Positions 19,447-27,896 of a stretch of 64,000 bases of DNA are shown one piece after another (positions within the stretch are counted from its first letter, which is position 1; each line of letters opens with the position of its first letter). The notes beneath the pieces are model-generated. The model did not search any database and had not been told where the DNA came from. It worked only from the letters and a program-made list of their open reading frames with translations. The translations under genes and the position numbers were made by a program. The stretch is from Bacteroidota bacterium (GTDB lineage Bacteria > Bacteroidota > Bacteroidia > Bacteroidales > UBA4417): contig JACAAZ010000010.1 of the NCBI GenBank assembly GCA_013376995.1, forward strand, positions 142,906 to 206,905. The letters are read 5' to 3'.

Positions 19447-21597
19447 CTATTTCTGCAATTTCATCTCATTTAACAGGTAACCTGCTCCCGCAAACTTATC
19501 GATTACAAAAAGGACATAACGGATATCAACACATATAGTACGTTGAAGATTTTCGTCGTACTTGATATCAGAACTCATAGATTCGGAATTACCGTCGAAT
19601 GCAAGCCCAATCAGTTCGCCATTGGCATTCAATACCGGGCTTCCGGAATTACCGCCTGTTATATCATGGGTGGTAAGGAAACATACTGGTAAAACCCCGT
19701 TTTCAGCATAATCGCCGAAATCCTTCGAAGCAAGAAGATTCTCCAGCTTTTTGGGAACGGTAAACTCCGGGTTTGATGGATCATCCTTTTCTAAAATTCC
19801 CTTATAGGTTGTTCGATAGTCAAAACTAACGGCATCTGCAGCTTCATATGGTTTAACCTGTCCATAAGTAAGACGCAATGTACTGTTTGCATCGGGATAA
19901 TACTTCATCCCGGGATCCATTTCCTTGAGTCCGGCGATATATTTCCGCCTTGCAATATTAAAGCGGTCTTCATAACCCATTTGAATTACTCTCACAAGGA
20001 TATAAGAAGCCAGGAATGAATTGGAAGCCATAAAGGCTGGATCTTTCTGTAATTTCTTAGCCCTGGGATGATCAAGGAATGAATTGAATTTCTCCTTCGA
20101 AGCAAGAATTGACTTTTTATAAAGATAGTCTGCATACTTACCAAAATCCCCTTTGAATTTCCTGTCAACAAGTTTAAAAGTTTCAGGATAGTATTGTTCA
20201 GGCAGGTTCTTCTTGTATAATTCCATCATCTTCTCAAGGATCTGTTTATCTACTTCAGGATTATAATCCTTGTAAAACTCTTCCGCCCTTTGCCTGTAGT
20301 CAGCGACAGTAGCAGAAAAATCACCCTTCTCTTCAAGTACACTGGCAAGTTCATTCGCCTTATAGGCAAACAGAAGGACTTTTGCTCCCATCAGCATTTC
20401 CTGGAGGTAGGTTTCTGCAACATCCGATTTATCTTCTTCCTTGGTTTTGTAGATATCGGCAAATTCACTGATCACGGTTCCATATTTATCAGCCCTGTCC
20501 TGGTTTTGCCTGGCCCAGGCTTCAAAAGCATCCTCCTGCTTCTTCTTATCATCAAATACTTTCAAACGCGTCAATGCCTTAGTTTCCTGGATAGATTTCT
20601 TCTGAAAATTAGCCAGGTAAGCATAATCACTTGCATAGGAAATCCGCAAAGCGTCACTTTTATCCATAAAGGACTTGATGATATCCATCTTTGCTGTTTT
20701 CAAGAGTATATCCGCAGGATTTGTAAGATTGATCTTTTCCTGGATACCGTAAGAAGTCAGGTACCGGTCCGTAGATCCCGGGTAGCCCATAATTATTGAG
20801 AAATCGCCTTCTTTAACTCCAGCCATTGAGATAGGCAGGAAATACTTACCATGATATGGAATATTTTCTTTGGAATATTCAGATGGATTTCCATCGGCTC
20901 CAGAATATACCCTAAGAATACAAAAGTCACCGGTATGCCGGGGCCACATCCAGTTATCCGTTTCACCACCGAATTTTCCGATCCCGGATGCTGGTGCTCC
21001 TACAAGGCGGATATCTCTATAAGTCTGGTAGACAAACAGGTAATACTCATTTCCCGCAAACATGCTTTCCACGCTTGCTTCAAGTTGAGTGTTACCTTCT
21101 ACTTCCTTTGTAAGGCTGTCAATGGCATGTTCAATTATCTTGTTCCGGTCTTCCTCTTTCATTGTTTCATTAACACCCGACAACACTGTTGAAGTAACAT
21201 CTTCCATCCTTACAAGGAAAGATACTGTTTTGCCAGGAATGGGCAGTTCCTCTTCTGGTCGCATGGCCCAATACCCATCAGTAAGGTAATCGTGGTCCAC
21301 CGTGCTTTGTCCAGCAATAGCCTCATAACCGCAATGGTGATTGGTGATCAGCAGGCCTTTCCCGGATATAATTGACCCGGAGCATCCACCATGGTCCAGG
21401 GCAACAATTGCATCTTTGATACAAGCCTGGTTTACACTGTATATCTGGTCAGCAGTAAGTTTGCATCCCATTTTCTGCATATCGGCAATGTTGAATCTGC
21501 TGATAAGCATGGGGAGCCACATTCCTTCATCAGCGAAAAGATTGGAAACAGATAATAAAACAAACGCTAACAGGATAGCCAATACTTTGTTCTTCAT
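19447..21597 (-). CDS. S46-family dipeptidyl-peptidase (DPP7-like)
   Basis: The 716-residue protein has a signal peptide (MKNKVLAILLAFVLLSVSNLFA) and all S46 hallmarks. The catalytic His is in LLITNHHCGYEAI, the Asp region is DNWMWPRHTGDF, and the Ser is in GGNSGSPV. The end (VDIRYVLFVIDKFAGAGYLL) is typical of the family. S46 enzymes release dipeptides from the N-terminus of oligopeptides in the periplasm. Eighteen residues after the catalytic Ser is Gly (AFDGN), equivalent to Gly673 of P. gingivalis DPP7 rather than Arg673 of DPP11. This favours cleavage after hydrophobic rather than acidic residues. Confidence 0.93.
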   Translation of the reverse strand: MKNKVLAILLAFVLLSVSNLFADEGMWLPMLISRFNIADMQKMGCKLTADQIYSVNQACIKDAIVALDHGGCSGSIISGKGLLITNHHCGYEAIAGQSTVDHDYLTDGYWAMRPEEELPIPGKTVSFLVRMEDVTSTVLSGVNETMKEEDRNKIIEHAIDSLTKEVEGNTQLEASVESMFAGNEYYLFVYQTYRDIRLVGAPASGIGKFGGETDNWMWPRHTGDFCILRVYSGADGNPSEYSKENIPYHGKYFLPISMAGVKEGDFSIIMGYPGSTDRYLTSYGIQEKINLTNPADILLKTAKMDIIKSFMDKSDALRISYASDYAYLANFQKKSIQETKALTRLKVFDDKKKQEDAFEAWARQNQDRADKYGTVISEFADIYKTKEEDKSDVAETYLQEMLMGAKVLLFAYKANELASVLEEKGDFSATVADYRQRAEEFYKDYNPEVDKQILEKMMELYKKNLPEQYYPETFKLVDRKFKGDFGKYADYLYKKSILASKEKFNSFLDHPRAKKLQKDPAFMASNSFLASYILVRVIQMGYEDRFNIARRKYIAGLKEMDPGMKYYPDANSTLRLTYGQVKPYEAADAVSFDYRTTYKGILEKDDPSNPEFTVPKKLENLLASKDFGDYAENGVLPVCFLTTHDITGGNSGSPVLNANGELIGLAFDGNSESMSSDIKYDENLQRTICVDIRYVLFVIDKFAGAGYLLNEMKLQK

Positions 21598-21902
21598 GGG
21601 ATTATGAATTAAATGAAAGATTATTTCCGGGAGATTAAATTATCGAATTTTCGTTGATTAGGCTCCAACAAAAAATAGTCCTGCTATTCAACAAAATAAC
21701 AGAACGATAACTGGTTCATTTTATTCTATTTAAATGATTTATACGGAATCCTCAGAATACAGAAACTCTACAATCAATGTTGACCAATAATTCAGTAACA
21801 AATGGAACGCAGATGACGCGGATCCGCCAGCTGACGGACGCGAAGGATCACGGATTTAATTGCTCTTTCTAAACTAATTACGAATAACTATTTACCAATA
21901 AC
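21598..21902. other. Intergenic region between S46 peptidase and typA
   Basis: No gene is visible in these 305 bases. The part next to typA holds an AACGCAGATGACGCGGATC-type block with a near-palindrome, CCGCCAGCTGACGG (21824-21837), of the dispersed family also seen at 18671 and 27797. The rest looks like leader sequence of the S46 gene. Confidence 0.5.
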
Positions 21903-23702
21903 CTAAGCCTTCGAAGCACGCTTCCGCTCATGTTCCTTCAGAAGGATCTTCCTAAGACGCATTGATTTGGGAGTGATTTCCACCATTTCATCAACCTGGA
22001 TATATTCCAGTGCTTCTTCCAATGAGAACTTTACAACAGGTGCCATACGGACTGCCTCGTCCTTGGCGGTGGTGCGGAAGTTGGTCATCTGTTTTGCTTT
22101 TACGATATTCACACCAAGGTCATTATCCCTTGTGTTTTCACCTACAATCTGACCCTCATAAATATCTTCGAATGGTTCAATGAAAAATCTTCCGCGATCA
22201 GCTAGTTTATCAATGGAATAGGCTGTTGCCATACCTGTTTCAATTGAAACAAGAACTCCTACGAGACGTTGAGGCAAAGAACCTTTCCAGGGTTCGAAGG
22301 CTTTGAAGCGATGTGCAACAATGGCTTCTCCGGCTGTAGCTGTCATAACTGCATTTCTCAGGCCGATAATACCACGTGAAGGGATGTAGAATTCCATATG
22401 CTGAAGGTCTCCCTTAGGATTGATTGAGACAAGTTCTCCCCTTCTCTGGGTGACAAGTTCAATTGCCTTTCCTGCCACGCTTTCCGGAACATCAATAATC
22501 AATGATTCAACTGGTTCATGCTTTTCACCGTCAATTTCCTTGACAATGATCTGTGGTTGTCCAACCTGCAACTCATATCCTTCGCGACGCATGGTTTCAA
22601 TAAGAATGCTCAGGTGGAGTATCCCGCGGCCAAATACCAGGAACTGGTCAGGTGAACCGGTTTCTTCAACACGCAGCGCCAGGTTCTTTTCTGTTTCCTT
22701 CATCAGCCTTTCGCTGAGGTGTCGCGAGGTAACAAATTTTCCTTCCTTCCCGAAGAACGGTGAATTATTGATCGTGAAGAGCATACTCATGGTAGGCTCG
22801 TCAATATGGATATCAGGAAGTGCTTCAGGGTTTTCAGGATCAGCGATCGTATCTCCAATCTCAAAGCCATCCAGCCCGACAACAGCACAAATATCACCTG
22901 AGTGGACCGAATCAGCCTTCAAACGGCCTAATCCCTGGAAAGTATATAACTCTTTCACCCTTGATTTGACCATTGAGCCATCCCTTTTCATAAGGTTGAC
23001 AAACATTCCTGCCTTGATCTCTCCACGTGATACCCTGCCAATGGCAATGCGTCCAACATAGGAACTATAATCGAGCGATGTAATCTGCATCTGAAGTGCG
23101 CCTTCAGGCTCAGGAGCTTCTGGTATATACTGAAGGATGGCATCCAGCAAAGCTGTAATATCTTCGGTTTGCTTGGTCCAATCAGTACTCATCCAACCGT
23201 TTTTCCCGGATCCATAAATGGTTGGGAAATTAAGTTGATCCTCAGTAGCCTCAAGATTGAAAAAAAGCTCAAATACATGTTCTTCAACCTCATCGGGCCG
23301 GCAGTTCTCTTTATCAACTTTGTTGATAACAACAATGGGCTTCAATCCCAATGACAATGCTTTTTGGGTAACAAAGCGGGTTTGCGGCATGGGGCCTTCA
23401 AAAGCGTCAACAAGCAATAGTACGCCGTCAGCCATTTTAAGCACACGTTCCACTTCCCCGCCAAAGTCGGCGTGGCCAGGGGTATCAATAATATTGATCT
23501 TTACCCCTTTGTACTCTACTGAAACATTCTTGGATGTAATGGTAATACCTCTTTCACGTTCCAGGTCATTACTGTCAAGGATAAGGTCACCTGTTTCCTC
23601 GTTATCACGGAAAAGCTTACAAGCATGTAAAATCTTGTCGACTAGCGTAGTTTTTCCATGGTCAACATGGGCGATGATGGCAATATTTCGGATACTTTGC
23701 AT
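21903..23702 (-). CDS. typA: GTP-binding protein TypA/BipA
   Basis: The 599-residue protein matches the usual TypA/BipA length (about 600). The G motifs are complete: AHVDHGKTTLVD (G1), RERGITI (G2), DTPGHADFGG (G3) and NKVDKE (G4). The elongation-factor-like domains II and III are followed by the TypA-specific C-terminal part (MTNFRTTAKDEAVRMAP). It is a ribosome-associated translational GTPase involved in ribosome assembly and stress or cold adaptation. It stands alone on the minus strand. Confidence 0.97.
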   Translation of the reverse strand: MQSIRNIAIIAHVDHGKTTLVDKILHACKLFRDNEETGDLILDSNDLERERGITITSKNVSVEYKGVKINIIDTPGHADFGGEVERVLKMADGVLLLVDAFEGPMPQTRFVTQKALSLGLKPIVVINKVDKENCRPDEVEEHVFELFFNLEATEDQLNFPTIYGSGKNGWMSTDWTKQTEDITALLDAILQYIPEAPEPEGALQMQITSLDYSSYVGRIAIGRVSRGEIKAGMFVNLMKRDGSMVKSRVKELYTFQGLGRLKADSVHSGDICAVVGLDGFEIGDTIADPENPEALPDIHIDEPTMSMLFTINNSPFFGKEGKFVTSRHLSERLMKETEKNLALRVEETGSPDQFLVFGRGILHLSILIETMRREGYELQVGQPQIIVKEIDGEKHEPVESLIIDVPESVAGKAIELVTQRRGELVSINPKGDLQHMEFYIPSRGIIGLRNAVMTATAGEAIVAHRFKAFEPWKGSLPQRLVGVLVSIETGMATAYSIDKLADRGRFFIEPFEDIYEGQIVGENTRDNDLGVNIVKAKQMTNFRTTAKDEAVRMAPVVKFSLEEALEYIQVDEMVEITPKSMRLRKILLKEHERKRASKA

Positions 23703-23995
23703 AATAGCTTTTCAGTGTTTGCGGACAATAATGTACATGTAAATTAACATGCAAATGAGGAAGAAGGTTCGGTAATAGTTTGAATATCAGTAAAAAGAAT
23801 TAACCATCTACCTCCGGGAAACAGGGGTGCAAAGGTAGGGTTTTAAAACTTAATCTTAATAAAAATGCAATTCTAATTTGGCTTAAGCTCACTCCAATTG
23901 GATTTCATGCGCACTTATAACTCAGGAATACGTTGATTGACAGCATATGTAGAATCTTAAATATTTATTGTTGTTTATCAAATTTCAAAACTGAA
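23703..23995. other. Intergenic region upstream of typA
   Basis: About 290 bases without a gene. It probably contains the typA promoter and leader near 23705-23850. I see no recognisable RNA element or repeat beyond the hairpin listed separately at its right end. Confidence 0.4.
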
Positions 23996-24026
23996 TAAGG
24001 CCTGTTCCGGGGTAGAACAGGCCTTA
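23996..24026 (-). terminator. Hairpin downstream of the di-heme peroxidase gene
   Basis: TAAGGCCTGTTC and GAACAGGCCTTA form a perfect 12-bp stem with a 7-base loop, 45 bases past the stop of the minus-strand peroxidase gene. On the minus strand it is followed by a modest GTTTTG tract. It is a good candidate for a rho-independent terminator of that gene. Confidence 0.65.
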
Positions 24027-24070
24027 ACAATCGCTCCTGAGATAAGAATCAGGTGTCAAATTATGAAAAA

Positions 24071-25117
24071 CTATGGCATTGTTGGTGCTTTTTTTGCATC
24101 CTCTGGTACATCCGCTGTCAGGGTTTTCATAAAGGTCGCCATATCTGAAGCCTGTTCGGGAGTTATATCTTTCCCGAGTTCCAACTTGGCCATAATAGTG
24201 ATGGCTTTGTCCAATTCCTTAACACTACCATCGTGGAAATAAGGATAGGTTTTCTCAATATTCCTAAGCGAAGGAACTTTGAACATATACTTATCTGCCT
24301 CGTTCTTGGTGACTTCCATTTTTCCCTTATCATCTTTGACACTCCCGGTCAAAGATTTATAATCCGTGCCAATCAGCGGGAACTTCTGGAACATGGTAGC
24401 ACCTAGCAATGCTCCGGTATGGCAGGCGATACAGCCGGTTGTAATAAATGTATGCAATCCCTTCTTTTCCTGGTCATTTAAAGCGGTGGCATCTCCATCC
24501 AGGTATTTGTCAAATTTCCCTGGAGTTAGCAAGGTGCGTTCATAGGCAGCAATAGCCTTTTTCATATTATCAAAAGTTATGGGATCCTTGTCCTTAGGAT
24601 AGGCAGAGGCAAACATCTTTTTGTAACCTTCCGACTTCGACAGTCGGGCAATAACTTCTTTCTCAGCGGGCATGTTCATCTCTGCCGGGTTCATAACCGG
24701 CCCGCCAGCCTGTTCTTCAACGTTTTTCATCCTTCCATCCCAGAACTGGAGGAAATGCAGCGCTGCATTGAATGTTGTCGGGCTGTTCCTGTTCCCGTTT
24801 TTACCTAAATCTCCTTTGCTGGTTGAATTATTGTCAACACCGAAAGATGCAACATTATGACAGGTATTGCAACTTTGTGTGTTGTGCATCGACAAACGGT
24901 TGTCGAAATAAAGCGTTTTCCCGAGAGCAACTTTCTCAGGTGTGACCAGGTTTTCGGGATTTACAGCCTCTTTAGGCAAAGCCTGGAAGTAATTCTTAGC
25001 CATGGTGAGAACCGAATCATCCTTCGGCTGGTTGGCATTCTGACTCTGCTGATTATTCTTGCATGCCACAAGGGCAACAAGAACAGCCATAACGGCAATA
25101 ATTGAAATTTTTTTCAT
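24071..25117 (-). CDS. Di-heme cytochrome c peroxidase, lipoprotein
   Basis: The 348-residue protein begins with a lipoprotein signal (MKKISIIAVMAVLVALVAC, lipobox Cys 19). It has two c-type heme sites, CNTCH at 83-87 and CIACH at 229-233, spaced as in the CcpA/MauG family. Family landmarks include GKTLYFDNRLS, FWDGRM, PSLRNIEKTYPYFHDGSV and the distal Met/His region. It should reduce hydrogen peroxide in the periplasm using electrons from small cytochromes. A strong hairpin follows the gene, and it is divergent from the deoxyhypusine-synthase-like gene. Confidence 0.93.
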   Translation of the reverse strand: MKKISIIAVMAVLVALVACKNNQQSQNANQPKDDSVLTMAKNYFQALPKEAVNPENLVTPEKVALGKTLYFDNRLSMHNTQSCNTCHNVASFGVDNNSTSKGDLGKNGNRNSPTTFNAALHFLQFWDGRMKNVEEQAGGPVMNPAEMNMPAEKEVIARLSKSEGYKKMFASAYPKDKDPITFDNMKKAIAAYERTLLTPGKFDKYLDGDATALNDQEKKGLHTFITTGCIACHTGALLGATMFQKFPLIGTDYKSLTGSVKDDKGKMEVTKNEADKYMFKVPSLRNIEKTYPYFHDGSVKELDKAITIMAKLELGKDITPEQASDMATFMKTLTADVPEDAKKAPTMP

Positions 25118-25363
25118 CCTTAAAGATTTATAAGATTAAGGCCGGAAGGAACTCGCATGAAAGTTTTTACATCCGTTTTTTCCCCGCCAAAGCGGCATGC
25201 TGATTTCAAGATTAAACGATTAAGATGGATCAAAGGTAGGGAAGAATGAATGAGAACAATTTTAATCATGATGTAATTTTACGAACATTCAGTTGCAAAT
25301 TTCTTCACCTCTTATAGTCATTTTTTAAGGATTTTTAGTAGATTCACAGTTCGAACAAAGCCA

Positions 25364-25371
25364 TATATTTG
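25364..25371 (+). promoter_or_regulatory. Candidate -7 box of the deoxyhypusine-synthase-like gene
   Basis: TATATTTG fits TAnnTTTG and is 18 bases before the ATG at 25390. If real, transcription would start between this box and the ATG, which excludes the upstream TTG at 25369 as start codon. No clear -33 element. Confidence 0.35.
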
Positions 25372-25389
25372 CATCAAAAGATATCAGCT

Positions 25390-26364
25390 ATGACCAAAGG
25401 CCCTATTTCACAGTTCATGCAACATCATTACAGGCATTTTAATGCTGCTACTGTAGTGGATGCTGCTCAAGCCTATGAAACGCACCTGAAGGAAGGTGGT
25501 AAAATGATGATTACCCTTGCAGGGGCTATGAGCACTGCGGAACTTGGAGTTTCACTGGCTGAAATGATTCGCCAGGATAAAGTTCAGATCATTACCTGTA
25601 CAGGGGCAAACCTCGAAGAGGACATCATGAACCTGGTTGCTCATTCGCATTATCGCCGGGTTCCTAATTACCGCGACCTTACTCCGGAACAGGAATTCGA
25701 ACTCCTGGAAAAAGGGCTTAACAGGGTAACTGATACCTGCATTCCCGAGGAAGAAGCTTTCCGAAGGATACAGCACCATATCGAGATCATATGGAAAGAT
25801 GCAAATGCCCGTGGTGAACGCCACTTCCCACATGAATTCATGTACAAGCTTTTAAAAAGCAGGGTCATGGAACCAGATTATGAAATTGATCCCAAATATT
25901 CCTGGATGCTTGCTGCGGCAGAAAAAAACCTGCCAATTATTGTTCCCGGCTGGGAAGACAGCACAATGGGCAACATCTTCGCATCTTATTGTATTAAAGG
26001 TGAGATGAAACCCACAACCGTTAAGGGAGGTATAGAATACATGATGTGGCTTTCTGACTGGTATCGTAAAAATTCAGGCGGAAAGGGCGTTGGGTTCTTC
26101 CAGATTGGTGGTGGTATCGCCGGCGATTTCCCGATTTGTGTTGTCCCGATGATGTACCAGGATCTTGAATGGCATGATGTTCCTTTCTGGAGCTATTTCT
26201 GCCAGATATCCGATTCTACAACATCCTACGGTTCTTATTCCGGGGCTGTCCCCAATGAAAAGATCACCTGGGGTAAATTGGATATCCACACACCCAAATT
26301 CATCATCGAAAGCGATGCAACCATCGTCGCACCCCTGATCTTCGCCTGGTTGTTGGATTGGTAA
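25390..26364 (+). CDS. Deoxyhypusine-synthase-family protein
   Basis: Starting at the ATG at 25390 the protein has 324 residues. It shows the DHS fold landmarks: LAGAMSTAELG near the N-terminus, TGANLEEDIMN (NAD site), GWEDSTMGN, GGGIAGDFPICVVPMMYQD, and NEKITWGKL, whose Lys matches the catalytic Lys of eukaryotic DHS (SWGK). Bacteria lack eIF5A, so the substrate is not eIF5A. Bacterial homologues are thought to transfer an aminobutyl group between polyamines, for example making homospermidine. Its position opposite the agmatinase gene, with arginine decarboxylase beyond, supports a polyamine role. Confidence 0.85.
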   Translation: MTKGPISQFMQHHYRHFNAATVVDAAQAYETHLKEGGKMMITLAGAMSTAELGVSLAEMIRQDKVQIITCTGANLEEDIMNLVAHSHYRRVPNYRDLTPEQEFELLEKGLNRVTDTCIPEEEAFRRIQHHIEIIWKDANARGERHFPHEFMYKLLKSRVMEPDYEIDPKYSWMLAAAEKNLPIIVPGWEDSTMGNIFASYCIKGEMKPTTVKGGIEYMMWLSDWYRKNSGGKGVGFFQIGGGIAGDFPICVVPMMYQDLEWHDVPFWSYFCQISDSTTSYGSYSGAVPNEKITWGKLDIHTPKFIIESDATIVAPLIFAWLLDW

Positions 26365-26446
26365 TTTTCTTGACGATTAATCATTGCACCTTATACAGAT
26401 CAGTGCCTTTCTGCGTAATCAGCGTCTAACCTTTCGCCTAATCAGC

Positions 26447-26630
26447 GCTTTTCAGTGTAATCCCTGTCTGCCCTGTCTGCCGACAGGCAGGCGATCAGCC
26501 AGATGCGTCTGCTCTTTTTCATGCATGAGATTTTATCCTGGATAAGACCAGTAATTCAATGCTTTTCAGCGCAATCCATGTCTGCCCTGTCTGCCGACAG
26601 GCAGACGATCAGGCAGAAGCGTCTGCTTTT
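26447..26630. repeat. Duplicated ~70-bp block with CCTGTC..GACAGG hairpin
   Basis: Two similar blocks, 26447-26516 and 26561-26630, are offset by 114 bases. Each starts GCTTTTCAG and contains the identical core CTGTCTGCCGACAGGCAG, which forms a CCTGTC/GACAGG hairpin with a 4-base loop. Each ends GCGTCTGCT. They lie between the convergent deoxyhypusine-synthase-like and speB genes and may serve as terminators or be REP-like elements. Confidence 0.7.
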
Positions 26631-26640
26631 CCTGTCTTCA

Positions 26641-27495
26641 CTATTTTATTCCCGTTATATACTTATATGTCAATAACGTATAAATTAATTTAGACGCTAA
26701 GAAATCTGGCGACCTGTTTTCTTTTCCAGGTTTGAGTTCTACAACATCAAAACCTACAATATTTACCTTCTCAGAAACCGCCTTTAGGATATCCAGTACC
26801 TGGTACCAGAGTAATCCACCAGGTTCAGGAGTACCGGTAGATGGCATGATAGATGGATCGAATACATCCAGGTCGATGGTGATATACACATTCCTTGTAA
26901 GTTTATTCAGGAACTCAAACATCCAGGTCCGCTGCTCGTGAATATGTGAAGCATAGAATACCCGGTCCGGCTGAATATCTTCCCTCTCTTCAACACTCAT
27001 ACTACGAATTCCAACCTGGACTACAGGAGCCACTTCCTTTGCCCGCGCCATAACACAGGCATGATTATTCTTCGAGCCTTCATACTCCTGCCGCATATCC
27101 GCATGTGCATCCAACTGAAGAATGGTAAGATCATTGAAATTAGCAGCCATTGCTTTTATAGCACCAATACTTACAGAATGCTCCCCCCCAATTACGATGG
27201 GAAATTTCTTTTTTTTCAGTAACTCTTTTACCCTTTCATTTACAGCTTCCACCATGGCTTCAGGCGAACTGTTCTCAGTAACGGACGACATAGTATGTAT
27301 TCCAACTTTGTGAACCTCACTGTCCGTTTCAACATCATAAACTTCCATATTGGCTGAAGCCTCCAGCAAAGCCTGCGGGCCTTTATCGGCACCTTTTAGC
27401 CAAGTACTTGTACCATCATAAGGAACAGGGACAATTACAACTTTTGAATTCTCAAAATCTGTATACTTCTTGGGTAAATCTCCATATTGCTTCAT
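26641..27495 (-). CDS. speB: Agmatinase
   Basis: The 284-residue protein belongs to the ureohydrolase family. The manganese ligands are visible in GGEHSVSIGA, DAHADMRQEYEG and IDLDVFDPSIMPSTGTPEPG. The NNHACVMAR stretch is like agmatinase rather than arginase. It should split agmatine into putrescine and urea in the cytoplasm. speA lies upstream on the same strand, 401 bases away across a repeat array, and the two enzymes act in sequence (arginine to agmatine to putrescine). Confidence 0.92.
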   Translation of the reverse strand: MKQYGDLPKKYTDFENSKVVIVPVPYDGTSTWLKGADKGPQALLEASANMEVYDVETDSEVHKVGIHTMSSVTENSSPEAMVEAVNERVKELLKKKKFPIVIGGEHSVSIGAIKAMAANFNDLTILQLDAHADMRQEYEGSKNNHACVMARAKEVAPVVQVGIRSMSVEEREDIQPDRVFYASHIHEQRTWMFEFLNKLTRNVYITIDLDVFDPSIMPSTGTPEPGGLLWYQVLDILKAVSEKVNIVGFDVVELKPGKENRSPDFLASKLIYTLLTYKYITGIK

Positions 27496-27603
27496 GCAAT
27501 CCTATATTAAGGTTGTAATGAATAAAATCTTACAGTTGCTAAATTACGATAATTCCCGGATACTGAACGAAGGCGGAGCGCAAAGAGCGCAGAGGAAAAG
27601 GAG

Positions 27604-27850
27604 GGTCATTCAATGGTCACTCGGTGGTCATACAATGGTCACTCAATGGTCACTCGGTGGTCATACAATTGTCACTCGGTGGTCATACAATGGTCATACG
27701 ATGGTCATTCAATAGTCATTCAATTGTTTAACTACATCAAATCAACCGAATGACTATCGAATCACTATCGAATGACTACTGAATGACAACGAATGATCCG
27801 TCAGCTGACGGAAATGACTACTGGATGACAACGAATGACAACTGATTGAC
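27604..27850. repeat. Two-arm inverted array of an 11-bp repeat (copy 2)
   Basis: The left arm (27604-27727) is a near-perfect tandem run of about 11 units such as GGTCATTCAAT, GGTCACTCGGT and GGTCATACAAT. The right arm (about 27745-27850) has the same units in inverse, such as ACCGAATGACT, ATCGAATGACT and ACTGAATGACA. The period of 11 is not a multiple of 3, so coding is unlikely. The right arm is interrupted by a perfect 16-bp palindrome. The array sits between speA and speB, both minus-strand, and would be present in any shared transcript. Confidence 0.85.
27797..27812. repeat. Perfect 16-bp palindrome (dispersed family)
   Basis: TCCGTCAGCTGACGGA equals its own reverse complement. It is embedded in the right arm of the 11-bp array. 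Near-identical copies are at 18671-18686 and 21824-21837. Confidence 0.7.
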
Positions 27851-27896
27851 CCCTTCTTGCAATAAGTCCCTCGCCCTATGCGCTATGCCCTAAGCC

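Noticed and set aside
22420..23061. 213-codon plus-strand ORF rich in Ser/Pro opposite typA
   Set aside because: Antisense shadow of a highly conserved GTPase gene; composition is what the reverse of such a gene gives.
27470..27715. Plus-strand ORF of 81 codons with repeated WSLGGHT-type units, resembling a repetitive peptide
   Set aside because: It reads through the 11-bp repeat array. Its apparent peptide repeat is a product of that array, the frame opens inside speB on the opposite strand, and no ribosome site is seen.
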